Source: Novosphingobium sediminicola (GTDB lineage Bacteria > Pseudomonadota > Alphaproteobacteria > Sphingomonadales > Sphingomonadaceae). Taken from it: a DNA stretch of 64,000 bases. The stretch spans positions 219,763 to 283,762 of the forward strand of contig NZ_JACIDX010000004.1 of NCBI RefSeq assembly GCF_014196525.1, read 5' to 3'. A program made the translations under genes and the position numbers. Below are positions 1 to 8,797 of the stretch, one piece after another. The notes below the pieces were generated by a model, which made no database searches, was not told where the DNA came from, and saw only the letters and a program-made list of their open reading frames with translations. Each line of letters opens with the position of its first letter. The first letter of the stretch is position 1.

Positions 1-472
1 CATAGGCGCGCTTGTGAAAGGCGCGGATGCCGTCGAGATTCTGATGGATGGTCAGCCATGAGGACAGCAGCACATCGACCCCATCGGGCACGCAACCCAG
101 CGAAAGATCGCGCGAAGCGCAGCCGATGCGATAGGACAACCGGTCGCCATAGCGGGCAAAGCGATGCTGGGCGTTGATCTGGTTATTATCGACCGGCTCG
201 GTCCACTGGCCATGGGCCTGCGGGAATTGCGCCATGAAGGCTTCGAGAAATTCGCCGGTGAACGATCCGACATCGACCACCGATTTGGGGCTGGTTCCAT
301 CGGCGGCAACAATCGCGGCGGCCAGACGGCGCGCCTCGCCCAGATGGTCGATATGGCCGCCCGGATTCATCGGCTCAAAGGGTACGGGGACATTGGCGTC
401 GGCGGCCATGACCGGCCCGGCCCCAACGCAGCCGGCCAGCAAGGCGGCCGCCATAATTGCGCGAAATCCCAT
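1..472 (-). CDS. Exported SAM-dependent methyltransferase-like protein (C-terminal part outside window)
   Basis: The reading frame is open from an ATG to the window edge, so about 157 residues are visible and the C-terminus is missing. The start is preceded by a GGGAGAG ribosome-binding site. The first ~24 residues form a signal peptide (MGFRAIMAAALLAGC, then an Ala-rich end VMAADA); the Cys could instead be a lipobox. Residues ~60-70 read VVDVGSFTGEFLEAF, which resembles motif I of class I methyltransferases but lacks the usual GxGxG. A VDVLLSSWLTIHQNLDG stretch follows about 80 residues later. The exported location is odd for a SAM-using enzyme, so the real substrate and activity are unknown. 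Similar exported methyltransferase-like proteins occur in sphingomonads (from memory, not checked). Confidence 0.65.
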   Translation of the reverse strand, partial: MGFRAIMAAALLAGCVGAGPVMAADANVPVPFEPMNPGGHIDHLGEARRLAAAIVAADGTSPKSVVDVGSFTGEFLEAFMAQFPQAHGQWTEPVDNNQINAQHRFARYGDRLSYRIGCASRDLSLGCVPDGVDVLLSSWLTIHQNLDGIRAFHKRAY

Positions 473-604
473 ATCTCTCCCTTTTCACGTACCTGCGCGA
501 TGCGCGGCCGGTTGGTGAAAAGGGGATTAGCGCAAGGGGCCAAACCGAACCCAAATGGCGGGGGAGCCCGCGAATTTTTACGAAAAACCTTTGGAAACGC
601 GCGA

Positions 605-1936
605 TTATATCCGGCGCGGCAGGGTCAGTACCGCGCGCAGGCCACCCATCCGCTCCGAAGGCTCCAGCGCCAGATGGCCGCCATAGAGCTGCGCCAGCTC
701 ACCCACGATGCCCAGACCCAGCCCATAGCCCTGCCCGCTTTCATCCAGCCGGGTGCCCAGCGTCAGGGCCTGCGCGATGGCCTCGGGCGGAATGCCCGGC
801 CCGTCATCCTCGACCATCACCGCCACCATTGCCCCCTGCACCTGCGCACTCAGACGCACATGGGCGCGGGAAAAGCGGCAGGCATTGTCGAGCAGATTGC
901 CCAGCATCTCGTCCAGATCCTCCGGGTCCACCGCCAGCATTTGCGCCGCGCTGTCCTCCACGGCAATCGCCTTGCCCTCGTGCAGATGGTGCAGCGCATC
1001 GCTCAACACGCGCGCCACCGCGCCCAGATCGGCGCTGGCGCGATCGCCGGTTGAGCGCGCCGCCGCCCTTGCGCGATTCAGGTGATGGTCGATCCTTCGC
1101 GCCATTTCGGCCACCAGCGCGCGGCTCTCCGCGCTCGCCCCCTCGCGCGCCAATTTCAGCGTCAGCGTGGCCAAAGGCGTTTTCAGCCCATGCGCCAGAT
1201 TGCCGACATGGTGGCGGGCATGTTCCAGCCCCGCCTCGTTCTGATCGAGCAGCGCGTTCAATTCCGCCGCAAAGGGCGCCAGTTCGCGCGGCTGCCCCCC
1301 CGGCAGGCGGCGCAAACGCCCCTCGCGCACCAGCCCCACCGCATCGCGCAGGCGGAACACTGGCTTCAGGCTGTAGAACAATTGCAGATAGGCCACCACC
1401 AGCAGCGCCACGCTCATCAGCGCCAGCGCCACCTGAGTCGGGGTGATCGCGGCATCCATCGCCTCGACCACCAATTGCCGGGGCGCGAAAACGGTGATGC
1501 GATAGAGGTGATTGTGCAGCACCACATCCTTGCGCCGCACATGCATCTCCACCCCGGCGCGCGAACGGCCGATGCCAGTATAGATGGTGCCGGTGTGGAT
1601 CGCCGCGCCATCGCCCGATTTCCACACCACCCGCCCCGGATCGAGCACCGCGCCATAGGCCTGAAGCGCCCCGTCCGATTCCACCCGCCATCCCCATTGC
1701 AGGGGCGCGTTCTGGAAATGGGGCAACAGGCGCAGATTGGCGTTTTCGACCCGCCCATCGGGCCGGATCGCATTTTGCAGCAGGTCGATCTGGGTATCGA
1801 TGCGCGCGTCCAGATTCTGCGTAACCGTATTCGACAGGATCGCCCGGTTGACCAGCAGCGTCAGCGCAATCACCACCACGATCATCACGCCCGCGGCAAT
1901 GATGAAACGCGCGCGCAGCGACAGGCTGGATTTCAC
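605..1936 (-). CDS. Two-component sensor histidine kinase (PhoQ/QseC-like)
   Basis: A 443-residue inner-membrane sensor. A transmembrane helix lies at ~10-30 and a second at ~168-190, enclosing a periplasmic sensing region of about 135 residues. A HAMP-like linker follows, then the phospho-acceptor motif NLAHGLKTPLATL with His near residue 249. ATP-binding boxes are visible: N box NLLDNACRFS, G1 VEDDGPGIPP and G2 GYGLGLGIV. It should phosphorylate the response regulator encoded just upstream; the two genes overlap by four bases (ATGA), which implies translational coupling. The LxHxLKTPL form of the H-box is typical of the PhoQ/QseC group. The signal it senses cannot be read from sequence. Confidence 0.93.
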   Translation of the reverse strand: MKSSLSLRARFIIAAGVMIVVVIALTLLVNRAILSNTVTQNLDARIDTQIDLLQNAIRPDGRVENANLRLLPHFQNAPLQWGWRVESDGALQAYGAVLDPGRVVWKSGDGAAIHTGTIYTGIGRSRAGVEMHVRRKDVVLHNHLYRITVFAPRQLVVEAMDAAITPTQVALALMSVALLVVAYLQLFYSLKPVFRLRDAVGLVREGRLRRLPGGQPRELAPFAAELNALLDQNEAGLEHARHHVGNLAHGLKTPLATLTLKLAREGASAESRALVAEMARRIDHHLNRARAAARSTGDRASADLGAVARVLSDALHHLHEGKAIAVEDSAAQMLAVDPEDLDEMLGNLLDNACRFSRAHVRLSAQVQGAMVAVMVEDDGPGIPPEAIAQALTLGTRLDESGQGYGLGLGIVGELAQLYGGHLALEPSERMGGLRAVLTLPRRI

Positions 1937-2598
1937 TGATCGGCGCCCACCAGCCGATAGCCCAGCCCGCGCACGGTTTCGATCATCTCATTGCCGATCT
2001 TGCGCCGGATGCGCCCGATGATGACCTCCAACGACTGGAAATTCACCTCGGCGTCGAATTCATAGACATGTTCGGCCAGTTCCATGCGCGGCACCACCAG
2101 ATTTTTGCGCAGGATCAGCGAGGAGAGCACCCGCGCCTCAAAGGCGGTCAGGCGGCATTGCTGCCCATGAAAGGTGAAGGCCCCGCTATGCGTGTCATAG
2201 ACCAGCGCGCCGCAGCGGATGCGCGAGGAGGCATGGCCCTGCGAACGGCGGATGAGAGCGCGCAGCCGCGTCACCACCTCTTCGGGCAGGAAGGGCTTGG
2301 TCAGATAATCATCGGCCCCGGCCTGAAACCCGGCCGCCTTGTCCGACCATGTAGAGCGCGCCGTCAGCACCAGCACCGGCACCGCGCAGGCGTCCGCGCG
2401 CCACTTTTCCAATACGCTCAGCCCATCCTCGCCCGGCAGGCCGAGATCGAGCACCACCGCATCATAATGCTCGGTGCTGCCCAGATGGCCGATGTCGACG
2501 CCATTATCGGCCACATCGACCACGAAATTATCGGCGCGCAGCACATGGGCCAGTTCATTGGCCAATTGCCCGTCATCCTCGCCCACCAGCACGCGCAT
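1933..2598 (-). CDS. OmpR/PhoB-family response regulator
   Basis: A 221-residue DNA-binding response regulator. The receiver domain (1-120) has the acidic pair GEDD near the N-terminus, the phospho-acceptor Asp51 in VVLDLGLPGEDG, the conserved Thr in VLVLTAR and Lys in YLTKPF. A winged-helix output domain follows (about 125-218), ending in the typical IRRKIGNEMIETVRGLGYRL. A GGGAGAAA ribosome-binding site precedes the ATG. It is the first gene of a two-gene operon with the kinase. The divergent or upstream target genes are not evident; the neighbouring transporter gene is on the same strand and has its stop 94 bases upstream. Confidence 0.94.
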   Translation of the reverse strand: MRVLVGEDDGQLANELAHVLRADNFVVDVADNGVDIGHLGSTEHYDAVVLDLGLPGEDGLSVLEKWRADACAVPVLVLTARSTWSDKAAGFQAGADDYLTKPFLPEEVVTRLRALIRRSQGHASSRIRCGALVYDTHSGAFTFHGQQCRLTAFEARVLSSLILRKNLVVPRMELAEHVYEFDAEVNFQSLEVIIGRIRRKIGNEMIETVRGLGYRLVGADQ

Positions 2599-2692
2599 GG
2601 GTTTCTCCCTGCCTATGATCCCGCCACGGGTCTTAGGGGAAATTCACGCGCGCGCCCCATTCAAAAACTGTCCGGCCCCGATGGAAAGAGGT

Positions 2693-3976
2693 TCAGGCCG
2701 GATTGGGCAGGCGCTCGACCCGATTGACGACAAAGGCATAGGAGGCCGCGCCAAGACAGGCCATCGCCCCGATAAAGATCAGGCCGATGAAGAAGGACCC
2801 CGTCCGCCCCACCGTCATGCCGATGATGATCGGCGTAACGATCCCGGCCAGATTGGTGCAAAGGTTGAACAGCCCCCCCGTCAGCCCCGCCAGTCGCGTG
2901 GGCGCGATTTCCGACACCAAAGTCCAGCCCAGATTGGACATGCCCTGCCCGAAAAAGGCGATGCTCATCACCGCAATCACGGCGGCGTCGCTTTCCAGCC
3001 AGATGGCCAGAATGATGAGGGTAGAGAGCATCAGCCCGGTAATCACCGGCGCCTTGCGCGCCGCCGCCAGCGAGACACCGCCACGCAGCAGCCGGTCCGA
3101 AGCCTGCCCCCCGGCCAGCACGCCCAGCGAGGCCGCCATAAAGGGCACCATCGCGTAAACGCCCGCTTTCAGCCAATCCATATGCCGCTCGCTGGCCAGA
3201 TAGGTGGGAAACCAGGTGAGGAAAAAGACCAAAGTGGAATTGGTGGCAAATTGGCCGATCGAGGCGCCGATGATGCTGCGCTGGCGCAGCAGATAGGCGA
3301 CATCGCTCCAGCGGAAGGGGCGCGGGGGTTCGGATTGGGTGGCCCCGCCATCGGCCTGAATCAGGGCCAGTTCGGCCTCGTTCACGCCCGGATGCTCCGC
3401 CGGATCGCGATAGAGCCGGTGCCATACCAGCCCATAACCGATCCCGATCCCGCCCACGATCCAGAACAAGGCGCGCCAGCCCCAATGGCTGGCCATCCAG
3501 AACAGGACCGGGCTGCAAAAGGCGATGCCGAAATACATGCCGACCGAATAGATCGAATTGGCCCGCGCCCGCTCGCCGCGCGGGAACCATGCGATCAGCA
3601 CGCGGCTGTTGGCGGGAAAGCACGGCGCCTCGGCCGCGCCCAGCCCAAGGCGCACCGCGATCAGCGCCCAGCCGCCGCGCACCATGCCCTGCATCACCGT
3701 GCAGGCCGACCAGATAGAGAGCGATAGCGCATAGGTCAGCCGGGTGCCGAAGCGGTCGAGGAAGATTCCCCCCGGCACCTGCGCCAGCGCATAACTCCAC
3801 GAAAAGGCGGCAAAGACCACGCCCATCATCTCCGGCCCCAACCCCAGCTCGCGGCTCATGGCGGGGGCGGCCACGCCCATCAGCGTGCGGTCGAGATAAT
3901 TGAGCGCGGTGGCCAAGGCGACCAGCGCCAGCATCGCGTAACGCTTGCGGGTCGGTTTCCCCACCTGCGCCTTCAT
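2693..3976 (-). CDS. MFS transporter, anion:cation symporter (ACS) type
   Basis: A 427-residue major facilitator with about twelve hydrophobic segments. The loop 2-3 signature is present as GGIFLDRFGTRL, and the N-terminal ALNYLDRTLMG is typical of the ACS family, which carries hexuronates, glucarate, galactonate and other organic anions into the cell. It overlaps the preceding gene by four bases (ATGA), so the two are one transcriptional unit. With the AraC regulator, TonB receptor and GH43 gene upstream, a role in importing a sugar acid or aldonate made in the periplasm is plausible, but the substrate is inferred only from context. Confidence 0.88.
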   Translation of the reverse strand: MKAQVGKPTRKRYAMLALVALATALNYLDRTLMGVAAPAMSRELGLGPEMMGVVFAAFSWSYALAQVPGGIFLDRFGTRLTYALSLSIWSACTVMQGMVRGGWALIAVRLGLGAAEAPCFPANSRVLIAWFPRGERARANSIYSVGMYFGIAFCSPVLFWMASHWGWRALFWIVGGIGIGYGLVWHRLYRDPAEHPGVNEAELALIQADGGATQSEPPRPFRWSDVAYLLRQRSIIGASIGQFATNSTLVFFLTWFPTYLASERHMDWLKAGVYAMVPFMAASLGVLAGGQASDRLLRGGVSLAAARKAPVITGLMLSTLIILAIWLESDAAVIAVMSIAFFGQGMSNLGWTLVSEIAPTRLAGLTGGLFNLCTNLAGIVTPIIIGMTVGRTGSFFIGLIFIGAMACLGAASYAFVVNRVERLPNPA

Positions 3977-4659
3977 TGCGCGTCCCGCTTTTCCAGCGTG
4001 TAGGCCACATCATAGGCCTGCGCCAAAGGCTCGGCAAAACCGGCCTGTTCAACCGCAGCCACCATGGCGCCCTGCGCCGCGCTCGCCTCGGCCAGTCCCA
4101 TGCATTCGGCCAGGATGACCAGATCAAAGGGCGGCTCGCTCATCGGCGGGCGCAATTCGGTTTCGGAGGTGCGGATTTCGGAAAAATCGGGCCGGGCGGC
4201 GGCCAGATGCACCGATGTCACCTGCGGCATGGCATTAATCGCGGCCAGCGCGGGAGCCAGCGCGCGATGCCCCGCATCCTCATCCATCCCGGCGGGCAGG
4301 CGCAGGCGCAGCGACACCAGCGCCCCCCCCACCCCGCGCCCGCCGGTTTCCAGCACTTCACACGCCATGCGCAGGAAATTGCGGAAATGGGGCGCGATGG
4401 ACTGGGTCCATTCGGTGGGGAAATTCAGGCTGTGGGCATAATCATCGGCCACGAAACCGGCCAGATCAGCCCCTTCATACAGGGTGAAATAGGTCTGGCG
4501 ATCCAGCCCCCGGTTCACCCCCCGGCGCGAGCGGCGAAACCCGGCGTGGTCCAGTCGCTCGGGCATATGCTGATGCGTGTGCCACTGGTGGTAATCATCA
4601 TCGCCCTGCGCCGTGATGTCATGCCACATGATGATGAATGCGCGACCTTTGAGCGCCAT
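3973..4659 (-). CDS. Conserved protein with EthD/Dabb-like (dimeric alpha-beta barrel) appearance
   Basis: A 228-residue soluble protein with no signal peptide. The N-terminal half carries the motif YHQWHTHQHMPERL, typical of small dimeric alpha-beta barrel proteins related to EthD and Dabb domains. The second half (about 115-220) may be a second, more diverged copy of the same fold. The gene sits four bases inside the transporter gene that follows and has a clear AAAGGGGAGA ribosome-binding site. Its coupling to the transporter suggests a catabolic or stress-related role; no catalytic function can be assigned. An 11-bp inverted repeat lies just upstream. Confidence 0.7.
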   Translation of the reverse strand: MALKGRAFIIMWHDITAQGDDDYHQWHTHQHMPERLDHAGFRRSRRGVNRGLDRQTYFTLYEGADLAGFVADDYAHSLNFPTEWTQSIAPHFRNFLRMACEVLETGGRGVGGALVSLRLRLPAGMDEDAGHRALAPALAAINAMPQVTSVHLAAARPDFSEIRTSETELRPPMSEPPFDLVILAECMGLAEASAAQGAMVAAVEQAGFAEPLAQAYDVAYTLEKRDAQ

Positions 4660-4677
4660 GGTCTCCCCTTTATGCTT

Positions 4678-4708
4678 GCCTTGTTGATGCCCGGTCTATC
4701 AACAAGGC
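4678..4708. promoter_or_regulatory. Perfect 11-bp inverted repeat upstream of the EthD-like/MFS operon
   Basis: GCCTTGTTGAT and ATCAACAAGGC are separated by nine bases, a centre-to-centre distance of about two helical turns as expected for an operator. No T-run follows on either strand, which argues against a simple terminator. The left arm and spacer (CTTGTTGATGCCCGGT) recur with one change just upstream of the TonB receptor gene at 8625-8640, so both may be targets of one regulator. The adjacent AraC-family gene is a candidate; this is inference. Confidence 0.5.
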
Positions 4709-4749
4709 GGGGCGGCGGCGCTGCTTGTGTGCGAACAATTGCTTGGTTC

Positions 4750-5688
4750 TCAGTGCAAGGGTTGCGCATGGCGCCATTGCCCCGGCGTCTGGCCGACATG
4801 GGCCTTGAAGCGGCGGGAAAAATGGCTGGGGTCGCAAAAGCCCGAACGCCAGCCGATTTCCGACACTGACAATTCGGCAAAACGCGGGTCTTTCAGCAAG
4901 GCGCAAGCATGTTGCAGACGCACCGCAAACAGTTCCTGCACATAGGTCGTGCCCTCCTGCGCGAGAATTTTGTGCAGATAACGCGGCGAGATCGCCACCT
5001 CGGCGGCGACACAGGCGGCGTCCAGCTCGTGCTCGAAAAAGCGGTTCTGGATCGCGGTGCGGATGCGGCGGTAAAGCTGGCGCGTGTGGTTCGACAGGCG
5101 GCTCTCATTGGCCCCCAGCATCAGCGCCAGCGCCCCGCCGATCTGTTGCGTGCAAAGCCTGCGCCATGCCTCATCGCCGCGATCATCGCGGATCGCCTCG
5201 GTCAGGGTCGCCTCCAGCACGGCATGCCACGGATCGCCCGCGCGCACTGGCCGCGCCACCGCCGCCTCGGGCGAGGGCAGCCAGCAGCGCACCCATTCGA
5301 TCGGCAGGCGCGCCACGATATGCTCCGACCCATGCTCGGCCGTCACGCTGTAGGGCTGGCGATTGTCGAGCAGCACCATGTCGCCCGGCCCCAGATCGAC
5401 CCGGCGGCCATAATGATCGACCTGCCATGCGCCGCTGCGGATCCAGTTGAGGTTGAGATGGGGCTGGCGTTCACGCGCCGCCGCGCCTTGCGAGCGCACC
5501 ACGCTATGAGCGCTGCCGATGGAAATGGTGCTCAGTTTAAGCGGGCCAAGGTCATGCTGCTGCATGCTGGCCGCCACGCCCTCATCCTTGCTGGTAAAGT
5601 CCAGTTCAAAGATCGCCTCACAGATCGCCTCACGCCAGTAAACCAGATGGTTCACTTCGGCATGGGTGTCGGTGGACCATGAACGCAT
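4750..5688 (-). CDS. AraC-family transcriptional regulator
   Basis: A 312-residue activator. The N-terminal ~190 residues form an AraC-type effector-binding domain (LNLNWIRSGAW, then LGPGDMVLLDNRQPY), and the C-terminal ~100 residues hold the double helix-turn-helix: first helix pair around AACVAAEVAISPRYLHKIL, second around IGWRSGFCDPSHFSRRFKAHVG, ending in TPGQWR. I chose the ATG that begins MRSWSTD because a GGGAG site precedes it and the longer frame upstream has no regulator-like content. It sits between the receptor gene and the transporter operon on the same strand and probably controls this carbohydrate module. Confidence 0.9.
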   Translation of the reverse strand: MRSWSTDTHAEVNHLVYWREAICEAIFELDFTSKDEGVAASMQQHDLGPLKLSTISIGSAHSVVRSQGAAARERQPHLNLNWIRSGAWQVDHYGRRVDLGPGDMVLLDNRQPYSVTAEHGSEHIVARLPIEWVRCWLPSPEAAVARPVRAGDPWHAVLEATLTEAIRDDRGDEAWRRLCTQQIGGALALMLGANESRLSNHTRQLYRRIRTAIQNRFFEHELDAACVAAEVAISPRYLHKILAQEGTTYVQELFAVRLQHACALLKDPRFAELSVSEIGWRSGFCDPSHFSRRFKAHVGQTPGQWRHAQPLH

Positions 5689-5790
5689 GGCATTTCTCCC
5701 GCAATTTTCCGGCATTTTTGCCTCTATCCTCTGTGGTCTCAGCCTAACGCAGGCCGAGCCTCCTGACAATCTGTGTTCACATTGGTACAC

Positions 5791-5821
5791 AAAATAGCCC
5801 CGACAGACAGGCTGTCGGGGC
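5791..5821 (-). terminator. Rho-independent terminator of the TonB receptor gene
   Basis: A perfect 10-bp stem (GCCCCGACAG / CTGTCGGGGC) with a five-base loop lies 23 bases after the receptor stop codon. It is followed on the minus strand by ATTTTG. Confidence 0.8.
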
Positions 5822-5843
5822 CAAGGGTGGATTATTGCCGTGC

Positions 5844-8615
5844 TCAAAACTTGTGGCTGATTTCAAAGGTCCAGATGCGGCCCCAGACATTGTGGTTGTT
5901 GGTATCCACCGCATTGGTGCCCGACAGCACAATGGGCGGGACCTTGTCGGTCAGGTTCTGCACCCCCAGCGCCAGCCGCGTGCCGCTCAGCCAGCGATGG
6001 TTCTCGCCAAATTCATAGCCCAGATTGCCGTCGAACGTGGTCCAAGCCGGGATCTGCGTATCGGGCAGCTTCACGCCCGCCACGGTGATCGTGGCATTGT
6101 TGAGATAGGAGCCGACATAATTGGCCGCGACATTGGCGTTAAACCCATCCTTGCGCCAGGACACCGAGGCCCGCCCGCGCGAGGACACCTGAAAACCGAA
6201 CGTATCGAGCGCATTGAACAACGCCCCGGTCGGCGTCAGGCTCTTTTGCAGGTTCAGGATCTTGGTAAAGCTGCCGTCGAAGGCAAAGGTGCCCGCCTTG
6301 GTTTCCAGACGATAGTTCAGCGTAAAGTCCAGCCCGCTCTGCTTCACATTGCCAAGGTTCTGCGTGCCGCCATTGACGATCCCGGTCAGCGTGCAATCAT
6401 TGATCGTGCTGGGGGTAAATACCGCATTCTTGTCGTTCAGGAAGGGCAGATAGGCCGGATTATAGGTCGCGTAATTGCCGTTGACGCAGGTGCTGGGCTG
6501 GGGCGCGACGATGAAGTAATCCTTGAACAATTCGCGGTTGGCCGGGCTGGAGAGGACCAGCGCATTGGTCGCCGTCTGGTTGGGCAGGCTCTCGATGCGG
6601 TTCTTGTAATTGACGTTGTAATAGGTGACGCCGAATTTCAGATTGGGCGTAAACGAAGGCGTCAGATCCAGCCCCAGCGACCAGACCGTCGCCGATTCCG
6701 GCTTCAGCCCCGCCGTATTTCCGGTGCGGTTCAGCACCGCGCTCTGCCCCGTGCTCGACAGCGTGACGGGCACCGAGGGATCATTGGCGCCATTGGCGAT
6801 ATAGGCGCGATTGGTCTGGCCCACGGTGGCCGGATTGCTTTCGATCAGCGTGGGTGCACGGAAGGATGTGCCCCAACTGCCGCGCAGCTTGACCCCGCCC
6901 GTCGGCTGCCAGTTCAGCCCGAATTTGGGATTGGCCGTAGTGCCGAAATCGGAATATTTGTCCCATCGCACCGCCGCGCTCAGATCGAGCCGGTCAAAGC
7001 CGGGGATGCGGTTGGCCGAACCGAACACCGGAATAAACGCTTCGCCATAGGCCGAGGAGACATGACGCCCGCTCTTGGTGCTGCGCGACACCTGCCATGC
7101 GTTTTGCAGGTTGAGTTTGTTTTGCGCCAACAGCCAGAACCAATATTCAGTATATTCCCCGCCCACGGCCACCTTGACCGATCCGGCGGGCAGATCAAAC
7201 AGCGCCCCGCTGATCTTGGTGCCGAAATCGGCGGTGCGGAATTTGGCCTCCTGCAGGAAACCGCCGATCAGCATGTCGGCCCCGCTCTGCTGCCCCGCCA
7301 GATAGGGGTTGAAGGTCGAATAATAGCTGGGCGTATTGGCGATGGCGGCGGCGATGGTGGTGTTGGCCTGGGGCTGACACACGTTGCACCCGGACGAGAA
7401 GCCGTAGGAGGCATAGGTCGTCCAGTCGAAGGTCTTGAAGATGCGGGTCTTATATTCCAGCGTGGAGTTGAACGTTTCCTCCTTGTTGCGCTGGGTCAGG
7501 TCGTAATTGGCGTAATTGAGGCCCAGATTATAGACCAGCGTCTCGTTGCCTGTGGTCAGGCCGGGGATATACCAGGGGCTGCTGGGGGTCAGGTTGATCG
7601 AGATATTGGGCAGGGCCTCCTGCGCGCGGGCGGAATTTTCGCGGCGGTTGTAATTGACCGTGCCGCTCAGCTCGCCCGCGCCGATGGTCTGATGGGCCTT
7701 GAGCAGCACGCTGATCTGTTTGCGGCTGGAAAAGTAGTCATACATGTCCGCCGGATCGGCCAGCGTGGGATTGCCCTTCAGCGCCGTCACCTGCGCGGCG
7801 GAGGGCACCGCGCCATTGGTGGCGGGCAGGCCGTAAACCGTGCTGCCGATGATCAGCGCGCCGGGCGTTCCGGGAAACACCGTGGTGCCGATCAGATTGT
7901 TGTTATTGCCGCCAAAGCTGCGCAGATCATTGCGCAGATAATCGCGCGCGGCGCGCTTGACCGGGTCGCGGTCGGTATAGCTGAAGCCCAGCATGAAGCC
8001 ACCCTCGCTCCACCGATGGCCCAGCACACCTTCAAACGCACGCTGGTCATAGAGCGTGTGATTATAGCGGCCTGTGATCTCCAGCCCTTCATAATCCTTG
8101 CGCAGCACATAGTTGACCACGCCCGCCACCGCGTCCGACCCGTAAATGGCCGAGGCGCCGTCGGTGACGACTTCAACCCGCTCGATCGCGGCAAAGGGGA
8201 TGACCGAAGGATCGGGGATCTGCGAAATCACCCCCTGCGGCGCCCAGCGATGGCCATCAAACAGCAGCAACGTGGCATTGTTGCCAAGGCCGCGCAGGTT
8301 GACGCCCTGTTGCCGCCCGCCGGTCGAATTCTGGCTGGTGCCAAGGCTGGAGCCCTGCGGCAATTGCGCGATCAATTGCGCGGTGTCACGCACCCCGCTG
8401 GCCACAAGGCTGGCGCGGTCCATCGTCACCGTGGCCGAGCCGACCGGGGCCACGCCCTTGATCGCGGTGCCCGTCACGATGATTTCGGCATCCTGTTTGA
8501 TCGAGGATTCAGCGGCCCCGCGTCCGGTGATGTCCTGTGCATGCGCCGCGCCCGCCATGGCCAGCGCCAGATAGGAAATGCCAAAAGCCGCGCGGCCTGT
8601 CTGCCCGATCTTCAT
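5844..8615 (-). CDS. TonB-dependent outer-membrane receptor
   Basis: A 923-residue receptor with a signal peptide ending at AGAAHAQ. A TonB-box-like stretch DAEIIVTGTAI follows. The plug domain (about 50-170) contains GVNLRGLGNNATLLLFDGHR and IERVEVVTDGASAIYGSDAVAGVVNYVLRK. The long beta-barrel ends with an aromatic last residue in WTFEISHKF, the usual outer-membrane insertion signal. It imports large or scarce substrates using energy from the TonB-ExbBD system. The GH43, PQQ dehydrogenase and ThuA genes just upstream on the same strand suggest a plant-polysaccharide oligosaccharide as ligand. Start supported by GGGGGACAGG. Confidence 0.95.
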   Translation of the reverse strand: MKIGQTGRAAFGISYLALAMAGAAHAQDITGRGAAESSIKQDAEIIVTGTAIKGVAPVGSATVTMDRASLVASGVRDTAQLIAQLPQGSSLGTSQNSTGGRQQGVNLRGLGNNATLLLFDGHRWAPQGVISQIPDPSVIPFAAIERVEVVTDGASAIYGSDAVAGVVNYVLRKDYEGLEITGRYNHTLYDQRAFEGVLGHRWSEGGFMLGFSYTDRDPVKRAARDYLRNDLRSFGGNNNNLIGTTVFPGTPGALIIGSTVYGLPATNGAVPSAAQVTALKGNPTLADPADMYDYFSSRKQISVLLKAHQTIGAGELSGTVNYNRRENSARAQEALPNISINLTPSSPWYIPGLTTGNETLVYNLGLNYANYDLTQRNKEETFNSTLEYKTRIFKTFDWTTYASYGFSSGCNVCQPQANTTIAAAIANTPSYYSTFNPYLAGQQSGADMLIGGFLQEAKFRTADFGTKISGALFDLPAGSVKVAVGGEYTEYWFWLLAQNKLNLQNAWQVSRSTKSGRHVSSAYGEAFIPVFGSANRIPGFDRLDLSAAVRWDKYSDFGTTANPKFGLNWQPTGGVKLRGSWGTSFRAPTLIESNPATVGQTNRAYIANGANDPSVPVTLSSTGQSAVLNRTGNTAGLKPESATVWSLGLDLTPSFTPNLKFGVTYYNVNYKNRIESLPNQTATNALVLSSPANRELFKDYFIVAPQPSTCVNGNYATYNPAYLPFLNDKNAVFTPSTINDCTLTGIVNGGTQNLGNVKQSGLDFTLNYRLETKAGTFAFDGSFTKILNLQKSLTPTGALFNALDTFGFQVSSRGRASVSWRKDGFNANVAANYVGSYLNNATITVAGVKLPDTQIPAWTTFDGNLGYEFGENHRWLSGTRLALGVQNLTDKVPPIVLSGTNAVDTNNHNVWGRIWTFEISHKF

Positions 8616-8624
8616 CCTGTCCCC

Positions 8625-8640
8625 CTTGTTGATGTCCGGT
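8625..8640. promoter_or_regulatory. 16-bp element shared with the EthD-like/MFS operon leader
   Basis: CTTGTTGATGTCCGGT differs by one base from the sequence at 4680-4695. It sits directly upstream of the receptor ribosome-binding site. A further dyad, TGCCGG/CCGGCA around GATTATGATC, lies about 10 bases beyond it. A shared operator is the simplest explanation, but this is not shown. Confidence 0.4.
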
Positions 8641-8754
8641 TGTTTTGCCGGATTATGATCCCGGCATACGCCCGCCCGTCCCCTGCGCCCCTAGCTGCGA
8701 AGGCCCCAATCTCTGGACTGAGACTGCACAGGCGGGGACCGGGCAGCGGACAGC

Positions 8755-8781
8755 AAAACGCCCGGCTTTTGGGGCCGGGCG
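8755..8781 (-). terminator. Rho-independent terminator after the ThuA-like gene
   Basis: An 8-bp GC stem (CGCCCGGC / GCCGGGCG) with a seven-base loop is followed on the minus strand by TTTTG. It separates the ThuA/PQQ-dehydrogenase transcript from the TonB receptor gene, which therefore needs its own promoter in the remaining ~135 bases. Confidence 0.75.
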
Positions 8782-8797
8782 CTCGCGGGAGGAGAGT

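Noticed and set aside
4678..4708. The 11-bp inverted repeat as a terminator of the AraC gene
   Set aside because: No T-run follows on the minus strand, the arm spacing suits an operator, and part of it recurs upstream of the receptor gene.
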